Part shown: piece by piece, positions 33,254-41,203 of the stretch
Position numbering within the stretch: position 1 is the first letter of the stretch
How the letters are laid out: each line of letters opens with the position of its first letter
Assembly: GCF_017809215.1 (NCBI RefSeq)
Contig: NZ_CP065424.1
Location: 1,276,911 to 1,340,910 of the forward strand
Direction: 5' to 3'
Source: Heyndrickxia oleronia
GTDB taxonomy: Bacteria; Bacillota; Bacilli; Bacillales; Bacillaceae_C
Length of the DNA: 64,000 bases
Translations under genes and position numbers: made by a program
The notes under the pieces: model-generated
The model's database searches: none
Told to the model about the DNA's origin: nothing
The model's input: the letters and a program-made list of their open reading frames with translations, nothing else

Positions 33254-35002
33254 ATGCTTCAAACGATCATTAAAGAGAATTCATATCAAGATTCAGTGAA
33301 TCTTATGCTTCTTACAAATAAAATTTCAACAATGGATGGCGTAAACAAAGTACAAATTATGATGGGAACACCTGCGAATAAAGATATCTTTAAAAATGCG
33401 GGTCTTCACACAGAAGAACTTGAAAAGGCAGCAGCTAATGATATGTGTATCGTAGTTGATACTGATTCTGAAGATACAATTCAAGTATTACTTGAAGAAG
33501 TAGACAACTATTTAAATAACCAAGCAATCAGTAGCAGCAAGCAAGATTTCGAAACTGTAAATACATGGAATAAAGCACTTAAAGAATTACCAAATGCTAA
33601 CATTGCCATCATTTCAACTCCTGGTCAATATGCTGCTGAAGAAGCAGAAAAAGCATTAGATAATGATCTACACGTTCTTATTTTCAGTGATAACGTATCA
33701 ATTGAAGACGAGCGCCGTATTAAAGAAAAAGCTCATGAAAAAGGTTTACTTGTAATGGGTCCTGACTGTGGTACTGAAATTGTTTCTGGTGTTCCTTTAG
33801 CTTTCGCAAACGTTGTTAAACAAGGAAAAATTGGAGTTGTTGGAGCTTCAGGTACTGGTATTCAAGAAGTTACAAAAGAAATTGATCGTTTAGGCGGTGG
33901 TGTTAGCCACGCAATCGGAACTGGTGGTCGTGACCTTTCAGAAAAAATTGGTGCGATTACAATGTTAGATGCTATCAGAGCATTAGCGGCACACAAACAA
34001 ACAGAAATCATTACTCTTATTTCTAAGCCACCTGCAAAAGAAGTTCGTGATGAGGTTGTTCAATTACTTCAAAGTGTATCTAAACCAGTTGTTGCTATTT
34101 TCCTTGGAGAAGAGCCACATGATCACGAAGGAAATATCTACTATGCAAATACATTAGAAGAAACAGCAGCAATCTCTGTAGATCTTGCTAAAGGAAATGC
34201 AGTGAAACCAAACTACTATACAACTAACATTGAAGTACCAGCTGTAGATTTAAAACCAGAACAAAAAACAATTAAAGGACTATATTCTGGTGGTACTCTT
34301 GGATATGAAGCTGCAACTCTTATCAGCAGAGGTTTAAACCTTGAATCTAGCGATCATCATGAAGATGGATACCTATTAAAAGCAAACGGTTTTGAAGTAG
34401 CTGACTTAGGTGATGATATCTATACACAAGGTAAACCACATCCAATGATCGACCCTGATACAAGAATTAAATTCTTCCAAAAAGCAGCACAAGATGATTC
34501 AACTGCTATTATCTTATTTGATGTAGTTCTTGGTTACGGTTCTCATGAAGATATGGCCGGTGCATTAATCCCTGGCATCAAAAAAATCCAAGAAGATGCA
34601 AAAGCAAAAGGCAAAAACATTTACTTCGTAGGAACTGTTTGTGGTACAGACATCGATCCACAAGGTTTGGATGAACAAAAAGCTAAGCTTGAAGAAGCAG
34701 GTGTCATCTTAAGAGACAGTAATAACCAAGCAATTCGCACAGCTCTAGCTATGCTTAATATTCAAATAGAAGAAAAAGATAAAAAAGTCGTACCTGTTAA
34801 AGAAGCTGTTGAAAAAGTAGAAATTACAGTTTCTGAAGCAATTGAACAATTTTTAACTGAAAAACCTAGAGTAATTAACGTTGGATTAAAGAAATTTACT
34901 GAATCCATTACAGCAAATGGTGGTAAAGTTGTTCAATACGACTGGCGCCCAGTTGCTGGAGGTAATTCAAGATTACGCAAAGTGTTAAGTGTACTTCGTT
35001 AA
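33254..35002 (+). CDS. allF: FdrA family protein, AllF subunit of oxamate carbamoyltransferase
   Basis: A 582-residue protein matching E. coli FdrA (now AllF). It contains VQIMMGTPANK, LISKPPAKEVR-type loops, GLLVMGPDCGT, GVVGASGTGIQEV, GLYSGGTLGYEAA, GKPHPMIDP and the C-terminal YDWRPVAGGN. The first part resembles succinyl-CoA synthetase-like CoA-binding/ligase folds. In E. coli it forms, with AllG and AllH, the enzyme that phosphorolyses oxalurate to oxamate and carbamoyl phosphate. The start is ATG 33254, with AAGAGG about ten bases upstream; GTG 33242 overlaps the site. Confidence 0.92.
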   Translation: MLQTIIKENSYQDSVNLMLLTNKISTMDGVNKVQIMMGTPANKDIFKNAGLHTEELEKAAANDMCIVVDTDSEDTIQVLLEEVDNYLNNQAISSSKQDFETVNTWNKALKELPNANIAIISTPGQYAAEEAEKALDNDLHVLIFSDNVSIEDERRIKEKAHEKGLLVMGPDCGTEIVSGVPLAFANVVKQGKIGVVGASGTGIQEVTKEIDRLGGGVSHAIGTGGRDLSEKIGAITMLDAIRALAAHKQTEIITLISKPPAKEVRDEVVQLLQSVSKPVVAIFLGEEPHDHEGNIYYANTLEETAAISVDLAKGNAVKPNYYTTNIEVPAVDLKPEQKTIKGLYSGGTLGYEAATLISRGLNLESSDHHEDGYLLKANGFEVADLGDDIYTQGKPHPMIDPDTRIKFFQKAAQDDSTAIILFDVVLGYGSHEDMAGALIPGIKKIQEDAKAKGKNIYFVGTVCGTDIDPQGLDEQKAKLEEAGVILRDSNNQAIRTALAMLNIQIEEKDKKVVPVKEAVEKVEITVSEAIEQFLTEKPRVINVGLKKFTESITANGGKVVQYDWRPVAGGNSRLRKVLSVLR

Positions 35003-35062
35003 TTTTTAATTTGATTGAAAAAAAGCGATTTTACACAAACATTGAAATCAGGAGGAAGCAAA

Positions 35063-36337
35063 ATGTACGGACAATTTAAAACAATTGATGAAGCAAATAG
35101 AGCGGTTATTGATAAAGTTGTATCAGGCGCACCATTTTTAGTGGATGTAGTTCCGGCTAAATCTGTTATTAAAGAATTAAATGGAAAAGTATTACTTCAT
35201 GCAGGACCGCCAATTAAATGGGAAAACATGACAAGCCCAATGCAAGGATCTTGCGTAGGTGCTACATTATTTGAAGGCTGGGCTTCAAATGCAGACGAAG
35301 CATTTGAGATGCTTAAAAATGGAGAAATTGAATTCATTCCTTGCCACCATGTAAATGCTGTTGGTCCAATGGGTGGAATTACATCAGGAAATATGCCAGT
35401 TCTTGTTGTAGAAAATCGTGACGGCGATAATCAAGCATACTGCACAATGAATGAAGGTATTGGGGCAGTTCTTCGTTTCGGAGCATACTCCGAGGAAGTA
35501 ATCAACCGTCTTGGATGGTTTAGAGATGTTCTTGGTCCAACACTTTCTAAAGCACTTAAAGTTAAAGGTGACGGATTAAATATTAACGTTATGATCGCTA
35601 AAGCAATCACAATGGGTGATGAATTCCACCAACGTAACATTGCTGGATCACTTATTTTCCTTAAAGACATCGCTCCATACATTTTAAAAACGGATGCAAC
35701 TGAAAAAGATAAACAAGATGTTATCCAATTCTTAGCTGATACTGACCAATTCTTCTTAAATATTGCAATGGCTACAAGTAAAGCAATTATGGATACAGCA
35801 AGACAAATTCAGCATGGTACGGTTGTAACAGCAATGTGCCGTAACGGTTACGAATTTGGTATTCGTATTGCAGGTATGGGTGATCAATGGTTCACAGCTC
35901 CTGTTAATACACCTCAAGGCTTATTCTTTACTGGATACGATCAAGATATGGCTTGCCGTGACATGGGTGACAGTGCGATCACTGAAACTTTCGGTGTTGG
36001 TGCAATGGCGATGATCGCTGCTCCTGGTGTTACACGTTTCGTAGGTGCTGGTGGTATGGATGATGCAGTTAGCACAAGTAATGATATGATGGAAATTTGT
36101 ATCGACCATAACCCTAACTTCTCTATCCCAACTTGGGATTTCCAAGGTTCTTGTCTTGGAATCGATGCAAGAAAAGTTGTTGAAACTGGTATTGAACCAA
36201 TTATCAACACTGGTATTGCACATAAAGAAGCTGGAGTTGGCCAAATCGGTGCAGGTACAGTACGCGCGCCATTAGCTTGCTTTGAAAAAGCAATTGATGC
36301 ATATGCAGTAAAATTAGGTTTAATTGAAGCAGAATAA
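35063..36337 (+). CDS. allG: YlbE family protein, AllG subunit of oxamate carbamoyltransferase
   Basis: A 424-residue DUF1116 protein that follows E. coli YlbE (AllG) along its whole length: LLHAGPPIKWENMTSPMQG, CVGATLFEGWA, FIPCHHVNAVGPMGGITSG, ITMGDEFHQRNIAGS, GDQWFTAPVNTPQGLFFTG and GIAHKEAGVGQIGAGTVRAP. It acts with AllF and AllH. ATG 35063 has GGAGG seven bases upstream; the frame extends further to 35015 without a site. It lies 60 bp after allF. Confidence 0.93.
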   Translation: MYGQFKTIDEANRAVIDKVVSGAPFLVDVVPAKSVIKELNGKVLLHAGPPIKWENMTSPMQGSCVGATLFEGWASNADEAFEMLKNGEIEFIPCHHVNAVGPMGGITSGNMPVLVVENRDGDNQAYCTMNEGIGAVLRFGAYSEEVINRLGWFRDVLGPTLSKALKVKGDGLNINVMIAKAITMGDEFHQRNIAGSLIFLKDIAPYILKTDATEKDKQDVIQFLADTDQFFLNIAMATSKAIMDTARQIQHGTVVTAMCRNGYEFGIRIAGMGDQWFTAPVNTPQGLFFTGYDQDMACRDMGDSAITETFGVGAMAMIAAPGVTRFVGAGGMDDAVSTSNDMMEICIDHNPNFSIPTWDFQGSCLGIDARKVVETGIEPIINTGIAHKEAGVGQIGAGTVRAPLACFEKAIDAYAVKLGLIEAE

Positions 36338-36352
36338 TAAAATTTTCCAAAA

Positions 36353-36380
36353 GGGAGGAAGCTTTTTGAGCTCCTCTCCC
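36353..36380 (+). other. Stem-loop between allG and the carbamate kinase gene
   Basis: GGGAGGAAGCT and AGCTCCTCTCCC pair with small mismatches around TTTTTG. There is no T run after it, so it more likely stabilises or processes the message than ends it. Confidence 0.5.
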
Positions 36381-36440
36381 TAAGATAAAGACTGAAAATT
36401 GTGATTATTACAACAAATGATTATACAAGGAGATGCATTT

Positions 36441-37379
36441 ATGAGTAAAAAGATTGTACTAGCCATCGGAGGAAATGCCATTATTAAAGAAGGCCAAAAA
36501 GGTACTCTTGAAGAACAACAAAAAAATATTAATGAAAGCTGTGAACCTGTTCTTGGTTTAATTGAACAAGGAAATACAGTTGTTATCACTCATGGTAATG
36601 GTCCACAGGTTGGAAATTCATTAATCAAAACAGAAATGGCTAAATCTGTGATCCCTGAATATCCACTTGATGTTTTAGATGCAGAGACTCAAGGTAATTT
36701 AGGTTATTTAATTCAACAAGCTTTTAGAAATAAAATGAAAGAACGTAACATCAATAAAACTGTTGCAACTGTTGTTACACAATCTGTAGTGTCTAAGGAT
36801 GATCCTGCATTCAATAACCCTACAAAGCCGATTGGCCCATTCTATACAAAAGAAGAAATGGATAAGATTCTTGAAACAGAAGAAATTACTTTTGTTGAGG
36901 ACAGTGGTCGTGGATATAGACGTGTTGTTCCTTCTCCAAAACCAATTCACATTGTTGAAAAAGAAGCAATTGAAGCTTTACTTGACAAAGAAATTACTGT
37001 TATTACTGCAGGTGGTGGCGGTATTCCTGTCATTGAAGAAAATGGAGCTCTTAAGGGTACAGATGCAGTTATCGACAAAGACTTTGCAAGTGCATTATTA
37101 GCTGCAGAAATCAATGCAGATTATTTATTCATTTTAACAGGTGTTGAGCAAGTTGCGATTCATTTTGGTACACCTCAACAACAAAATTTATTTGAAATGA
37201 CAATTGATGAAGCAATTCGTTATATGGATGAAGGACATTTTCCAAAAGGAAGCATGGGTCCAAAAATCGAAGCTGCTATTCTTTTCTTGAAAAAAGGTGG
37301 CAAAAACGTAATTATTACATCAATGGATAAGCTTCAAGATGCATTAGAAGGTAAAACTGGTACACGTGTCACATTATAA
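36441..37379 (+). CDS. allK: Carbamate kinase (AllK/ArcC type)
   Basis: This 312-residue kinase makes ATP from carbamoyl phosphate and ADP, releasing carbamate that decays to CO2 and ammonia. Family landmarks are VLAIGGNAI at the N-terminus, ITHGNGPQVGN, DVLDAETQGNLGY, RRVVPSPKP, ITAGGGGIPVI, VIDKDFASALLA and GSMGPKIEAA. ATG 36441 is eight bases from AAGGAG. There is no arcA or arcB nearby, so arginine deiminase is not its context. Placement after allF and allG makes it the ATP-forming last step of allantoin use. Confidence 0.93.
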   Translation: MSKKIVLAIGGNAIIKEGQKGTLEEQQKNINESCEPVLGLIEQGNTVVITHGNGPQVGNSLIKTEMAKSVIPEYPLDVLDAETQGNLGYLIQQAFRNKMKERNINKTVATVVTQSVVSKDDPAFNNPTKPIGPFYTKEEMDKILETEEITFVEDSGRGYRRVVPSPKPIHIVEKEAIEALLDKEITVITAGGGGIPVIEENGALKGTDAVIDKDFASALLAAEINADYLFILTGVEQVAIHFGTPQQQNLFEMTIDEAIRYMDEGHFPKGSMGPKIEAAILFLKKGGKNVIITSMDKLQDALEGKTGTRVTL

Positions 37380-37418
37380 TTAAAATGTTATAATTAAGGC
37401 ATTATGCAGTAAATAAAT

Positions 37419-37449
37419 AAAAAGGCTGTTACTGTGTAACAGCCTTTTT
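37419..37449 (+). terminator. Terminator of the allC-allK operon
   Basis: AAAAAGGCTGTTAC and GTAACAGCCTTTTT pair perfectly over two bases. Confidence 0.92.
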
Positions 37450-37472
37450 AATACATAATGAGGAGGAAGAGG

Positions 37473-37853
37473 ATGATGAGAAAGGCAATTCAAGCAAAGG
37501 GGACAGTTGCTTCAGGTCCTTATTCACACGCGGTAGATGCTGGAGATTACATATTTTTATCCGGACAAACGGCAATGAACACGGCCTCAACAGAGAACAA
37601 GCCAAGTGATATTGCAGAGCAAACAGAACAATGCTTTAAAAATTTATTAGCGGTGTTAAAAGAGGCAAATCTAACTCTAGATGATGTTGTAAAAGTTAAT
37701 GTATATTTAACCGATATGAAAAACTTTTCTGCAATGAATGAAGTATATGAAAAACAGTTTTCAAAGCCATTTCCTGCAAGAACCTGTGTTGCAGTATTAG
37801 CACTTCCTTTAGGAGCAGATGTTGAAATTGAAATGATTGCAAAAAGATCATAA
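37473..37853 (+). CDS. ridA: RidA family reactive imine/enamine deaminase
   Basis: A 126-residue RidA/YjgF protein. It shows SGPYSHAVDAGDYIFLSGQ, a central NLLAVLKEANLTLDDVVKVNVYLTD-like segment and PARTCVAVLALPLGADVEIE, with the catalytic Arg in PARTCV. Such proteins hydrolyse 2-aminoacrylate-type imines; some subfamilies sit in pyrimidine or purine pathways. ATG 37473 is six bases after AGGAGG. The terminator upstream leaves it as a separate unit just outside the allantoin operon; any pathway role is inference. Confidence 0.9.
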   Translation: MMRKAIQAKGTVASGPYSHAVDAGDYIFLSGQTAMNTASTENKPSDIAEQTEQCFKNLLAVLKEANLTLDDVVKVNVYLTDMKNFSAMNEVYEKQFSKPFPARTCVAVLALPLGADVEIEMIAKRS

Positions 37854-37857
37854 GTAA

Positions 37858-38044
37858 GGCTCTTTTCTACACATTGTTGTCTAGTAAAGTGAATTTTAAG
37901 AAATAGCCTCGACTGAAGATCGTTACACCTTTTATTTTCATTAAGAAAAGAGGTACACCCAATAAAAGAATCGTTGATTCTTTTATCGGGTGTAAAAGCC
38001 GTTACTTGGGCTTTTACAAAAGCAACAAACTATACGAAAACAGC
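37858..38044. repeat. Structured ~180-bp repeat, copy A (after ridA)
   Basis: It starts four bases after the ridA stop with CTCTTTTCT, ACATTGTTG and ends GTAAAAGCC...GGGCTTTTAC, AAGCAACAAACTATACGAAAA. TTGTTG near the start can pair with CAACAA near the end, and the GTAAAAGCC/GGCTTTTAC stem lies inside. A middle hairpin (ACACCC-AATAAAAGAATC / GATTCTTTTATCGGGTGT) is specific to this copy. Copies B and C are at 40869 and 46061. Confidence 0.85.
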
Positions 38045-38083
38045 TAAGTTTAGAAATCTTAATTATATATAATTCCGCAGAAG

Positions 38084-38121
38084 CTGCTTTTATCACTAAA
38101 TAGTGTTAGGCAGTTTTTTTA
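38084..38121 (+). terminator. Terminator-like hairpin downstream of repeat copy A
   Basis: CTGC...CACTA and TAGTG...GGCAG form an interrupted stem followed by seven T residues. It probably ends transcription from ridA through the repeat. Confidence 0.6.
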
Positions 38122-38427
38122 TTTATGTTCTTTTCTTAGTGAAATAAAAGTCGTAGGTGTTAGTTAAAACTCTCCTAAAATAGAACCTTTTTTCTTCTAA
38201 AAGTTTTAATAACAATGTTTAGTAGAATTTTCCTAAAATATTAGTTAACATAAACAACACTTTGTTTATAAGTGATAAAATAACAGAATAAACAAACATA
38301 TCTAACAACTGTTTCTCCGGAATATTGTCCAATTTAGCTAATGTAATTCGTTTCCTTTTAATTCAAAATATAGATATATATGCGATGATAATAAAGGGTG
38401 ATAGGACATTCAAAGGGGGAACTATAT
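38122..38427. other. AT-rich upstream region of the MFS gene
   Basis: About 300 bp with no gene. The motif TCCTAAAAT is seen twice (near 38175 and 38233), but no convincing promoter or operator was recognised. Confidence 0.4.
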
Positions 38428-39684
38428 ATGGATACAGAAGTAATAAGAAAAAAAGATGATTATGTTAAAACAAAGTTTAAAATACCATATTGGTGGAAAG
38501 TAGTACTTGCCTTTTCATTAGGTTGGATGTTTATAAACGCGAATAAGTATTTTTTAAATCCTATCTTGGACAATATTGGTCTTGAGTACCATCTGAACAA
38601 TTCTCAATTAGGTTTGGTAAATAGTATTTTCTTTTTAACATATACAATAGCACAAATACCAGCTGGCTCTTTTAGTGATAAATTTGGCAGGAAGAAGCTT
38701 CTTGTAATTGGTTTTATTTTATATGGGGTATTGACGGGCATCTCTGGGTTAATGGCTGGTTTTACAGGGTTTTTAGTTGCTAGGGCAGTTGCGGGACTAG
38801 CCTCTGCCACTTATTATGGTCCACAATTTGCCTTATCCTCTGAAGCCATTCCAGCAAAAAATAGAACAGTTGGAAGTGCTATCATCAATAGCGGATCAGG
38901 GATAGGAATTGCATTGGGCTTTATTCTGTCAAGTACATTAGTATTGGATATGGGGATGAGCTGGAGAATTCCTTTTTATATTTTTGGAGTACTAACCGTT
39001 CTCATCGGTATTTTTATTTCACTAATGGTTAAAGAGAAAAAGGATATGAAAGAAGCCCCTCCAATAGGGACTGCTGAATCTGAAGAGAAGGTATCGGTTC
39101 TTTCGTTATTAAAGAATCGTAATCTATTGGTCGTCTTTCTAGTTCTATTTTGCTCAATCTATGGTTTTACTGTTGTAGTAACATGGCTTCCGAAATATTT
39201 ATTAACTGAAAGGGGATTTGTCGGTAGTGAAGTTGGGCTGATTTCAGCTTTAGTACCATTAACTGCTATACCTGGTGCTTTACTTTTTAGTTATTTAACG
39301 GATAAATGGGGGAAGAAGAAGCCATTTGCATTTATTTTGATTCCGATTGCAGCTATCGCATTATGGGCAACGGTTTATGTTAAGAGTGTTCCACTTCTTA
39401 TTATAGCATTAGTGATCTATGGATTATTTGGTAAAATAGCCCTTGATCCACTCTTAATTGCTGCTGTTTCAGAGAATGTTAAACAAAAGAATTATGGTGT
39501 GGCATTTAGTCTGTATAACTTTATGGGTATGCTTTCTTCAGTCATTGCACCATTTTTTACAGGTCTGCTCGCAGATCTAACAGGTAGCATGGCTTCGGGC
39601 TTTTACTCTGCAGTAATCATTCTTATTTTAGGACTTGTCATTATGATGTTTTTTAAAGAAGGAAAGAAAAATGTCCGTGTTTAA
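38428..39684 (+). CDS. Major facilitator superfamily transporter
   Basis: A 418-residue protein with twelve predicted membrane helices. The loop between helices 2 and 3 reads GSFSDKFGRKKLL, the MFS signature D-x-F-G-R-K-K; SYLTDKWGKKKP repeats it in the second half. AEPP-like APPIGTAESEEK marks the central loop. It resembles the anion:cation symporter group that takes up organic acids such as hexuronates or phthalate. ATG 38428 follows AAAGGGGG. Lying just after the allantoin genes, it may carry oxamate, oxalurate or another pathway acid, but this is guesswork. Confidence 0.8.
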   Translation: MDTEVIRKKDDYVKTKFKIPYWWKVVLAFSLGWMFINANKYFLNPILDNIGLEYHLNNSQLGLVNSIFFLTYTIAQIPAGSFSDKFGRKKLLVIGFILYGVLTGISGLMAGFTGFLVARAVAGLASATYYGPQFALSSEAIPAKNRTVGSAIINSGSGIGIALGFILSSTLVLDMGMSWRIPFYIFGVLTVLIGIFISLMVKEKKDMKEAPPIGTAESEEKVSVLSLLKNRNLLVVFLVLFCSIYGFTVVVTWLPKYLLTERGFVGSEVGLISALVPLTAIPGALLFSYLTDKWGKKKPFAFILIPIAAIALWATVYVKSVPLLIIALVIYGLFGKIALDPLLIAAVSENVKQKNYGVAFSLYNFMGMLSSVIAPFFTGLLADLTGSMASGFYSAVIILILGLVIMMFFKEGKKNVRV

Positions 39685-39848
39685 AACAGTATTGATGTTC
39701 AACTAATAATTATAAGTTAGGCTTTGAATATGAACCTTTAGATTTGCAGTTGGCTATGAAATTATGATACAATCTCACGAAATATTAATACAGCATATGC
39801 TCCTTAAATAGGTGTAGGAGCTAAGATAGCATGAAAAAAGGTGATCAT

Positions 39849-40493
39849 ATGGGAGTACATCAATATTTTAAAAGCTTATCTGATTTAGAAAAAATTTATC
39901 GTTGTCCCGGTAAATTTAAATTTCAAGAACATTCTGTAGCGAGCCATTCTTTTAAAGTTACAAAGATTGCTCAGTTCTTAGGGACAGTAGAGGCGCAAAA
40001 AGGTAGCCAGGTGAATTGGCAGGCTCTCTATGAAAAAGCTCTTAATCATGACTATAACGAACTTTTTACTGGGGATATAAAAACGCCTGTTAAATATGCA
40101 TCTGCAGAGTTAAGAGATTTATTTAGTCAAGTTGAAGAAAAAATGACCCAAAATTTTATCCTTAAGGAATTTCCAAAAGAATATCAACACATCTATCTTG
40201 AGCGATTTAAAGAAGGTAAGGATGACACATTAGAGGGGAAAATACTATCTGTCGCTGATAAAGTGGACTTACTTTATGAATCTTTTGGAGAAATACAAAA
40301 AGGAAATCCAGAACCACTCTTTCAAGAGATTTATGAAGAGTCATTATTAACCATTCTTCAGTTTAAAGAAATGGAAAGTGTTAAATATTTTCTTCAAGAA
40401 ATACTACCAGATATGCTTGATGAAAAGTTTATCAAGCATAGTGAGTTAAATGAGGTTACTAAAAAATTGATTAAAGCCAATTTGGAGTCTTAA
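39849..40493 (+). CDS. YfbR-like HD-domain phosphohydrolase
   Basis: A protein of about 214 residues with an HD metal centre. The ligands are visible in HSVASHSFKVTKIAQF (His), LNHDYNELFTGDI (His-Asp) and ADKVDLLYESF (Asp). This order matches E. coli YfbR, a 5'-deoxynucleotidase. ATG 39849 has AAAGGTGA close upstream; ATG 39831 with AGGAG ten bases upstream would add six residues. It is followed by a strong terminator and then csbA. Nucleotide dephosphorylation is the likely role. Confidence 0.78.
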   Translation: MGVHQYFKSLSDLEKIYRCPGKFKFQEHSVASHSFKVTKIAQFLGTVEAQKGSQVNWQALYEKALNHDYNELFTGDIKTPVKYASAELRDLFSQVEEKMTQNFILKEFPKEYQHIYLERFKEGKDDTLEGKILSVADKVDLLYESFGEIQKGNPEPLFQEIYEESLLTILQFKEMESVKYFLQEILPDMLDEKFIKHSELNEVTKKLIKANLES

Positions 40494-40502
40494 GAAATTG
40501 CT

Positions 40503-40557
40503 TCCTACCTCTTGTATTTTTTTACGTTTTATAAAAAAATAGAGGTAGGATTTTTTA
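40503..40557 (+). terminator. Terminator of the HD-domain gene
   Basis: TCCTACCTCT and AGAGGTAGGA form the base of a long stem that continues through TATTTTTTT/AAAAAAATA and ends in six Ts. Confidence 0.9.
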
Positions 40558-40576
40558 ACCTTAGAGGTGAAAGAAT

Positions 40577-40834
40577 GTGTTAGATAAAATCATTGCAGCT
40601 ATCTTTTTACCTGGTATTCTCGTCGTCTTTTTTACCAGGGTCACTTATAATCATTTTGTCGGCTTGATTTTGACTGTTGCCTTAATTGTTGCCTCTGTCT
40701 ATAAAGGCTACACGCATACATGGGCATTGTTTATTATTGATGCTGCATCATTAACTATTGGCTTTTACTATGCCAATAAAATGGTGAATCGAAATAAAAA
40801 TAAGGGCAAAAAATCAGAAAGTAAAAACGTTTAA
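40577..40834 (+). CDS. csbA: CsbA family small membrane protein
   Basis: An 85-residue protein with two or three hydrophobic segments and a basic tail (NRNKNKGKKSESK). It resembles B. subtilis CsbA, a general-stress membrane protein of unknown function, in FTRVTYNHFVGLILTVALI and KGYTHT. The gene order csbA-uvrB-uvrA also matches. The start is GTG 40577, seven bases after GAGGTGA; an ATG overlapping it leads to a stop at once. No SigB promoter was found in the short gap upstream. Confidence 0.88.
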   Translation: MLDKIIAAIFLPGILVVFFTRVTYNHFVGLILTVALIVASVYKGYTHTWALFIIDAASLTIGFYYANKMVNRNKNKGKKSESKNV

Positions 40835-40867
40835 TTAATGATCTCATTGTTAGACGTTTTTTTATTT
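40823..40867 (+). terminator. Terminator of csbA
   Basis: AAAAACGTTTAA and TTAGACGTTTTT pair with one G-U and continue into Ts. The csbA stop codon is inside the left arm. Confidence 0.75.
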
Positions 40868-40868
40868 T

Positions 40869-41047
40869 GGCTCTTTTCTCACACATTGTTGCTAATTAAG
40901 TATAGTTATATCTAACAACTAAGGATCTACATGTTTCATTTTACTGAGAAAAGATGCAATCGCTATAAGAATCGCTAGAATCCTTAATTAGGAGTAAAAG
41001 CCGGTAGCTGGGCTTTTACATAAGCAACAAACTATACGAAAAACAAC
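40869..41047. repeat. Structured ~180-bp repeat, copy B (after csbA)
   Basis: It has the same ends as copy A: GGCTCTTTTCTC, ACACATTGTTGCTAAT, then TTTCATTTTACTGAGAAAAG, GTAAAAGCCGGTAGCTGGGC, TTTTACATAAGCAACAAAC and TATACGAAAA. TTGTTGCT pairs with AGCAACAA. It lies 34 bases behind the csbA stop and ends about 50 bases before the SOS box of uvrB. Confidence 0.88.
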
Positions 41048-41098
41048 CTATATTTTCATTTGAAAAGAAGATTTTATCATTGGTGGGAACTCTTAAAC

Positions 41099-41112
41099 CG
41101 AAAATTTGTTCG
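41099..41112 (+). promoter_or_regulatory. LexA (DinR) SOS box of uvrBA
   Basis: CGAAAATTTGTTCG matches the Bacillus SOS box CGAAC-N4-GTTCG at all but one position. It lies about 90 bp before uvrB, and a TAAAAT -10-like box follows near 41144. LexA repression of uvrBA is established in B. subtilis. Confidence 0.85.
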
Positions 41113-41203
41113 CTTTTTTCTGGTTAAGAAACACCTGTTTGTGGTAAAATAAATAGTATAAATAATACGGAGATTTATGGGAAAGAGGATGGGAGGAATA
41201 GGA

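Noticed and set aside
36441..37379. Carbamate kinase as part of an arginine deiminase pathway
   Set aside because: No arcA, arcB or arcD is nearby; the gene directly follows allF and allG.
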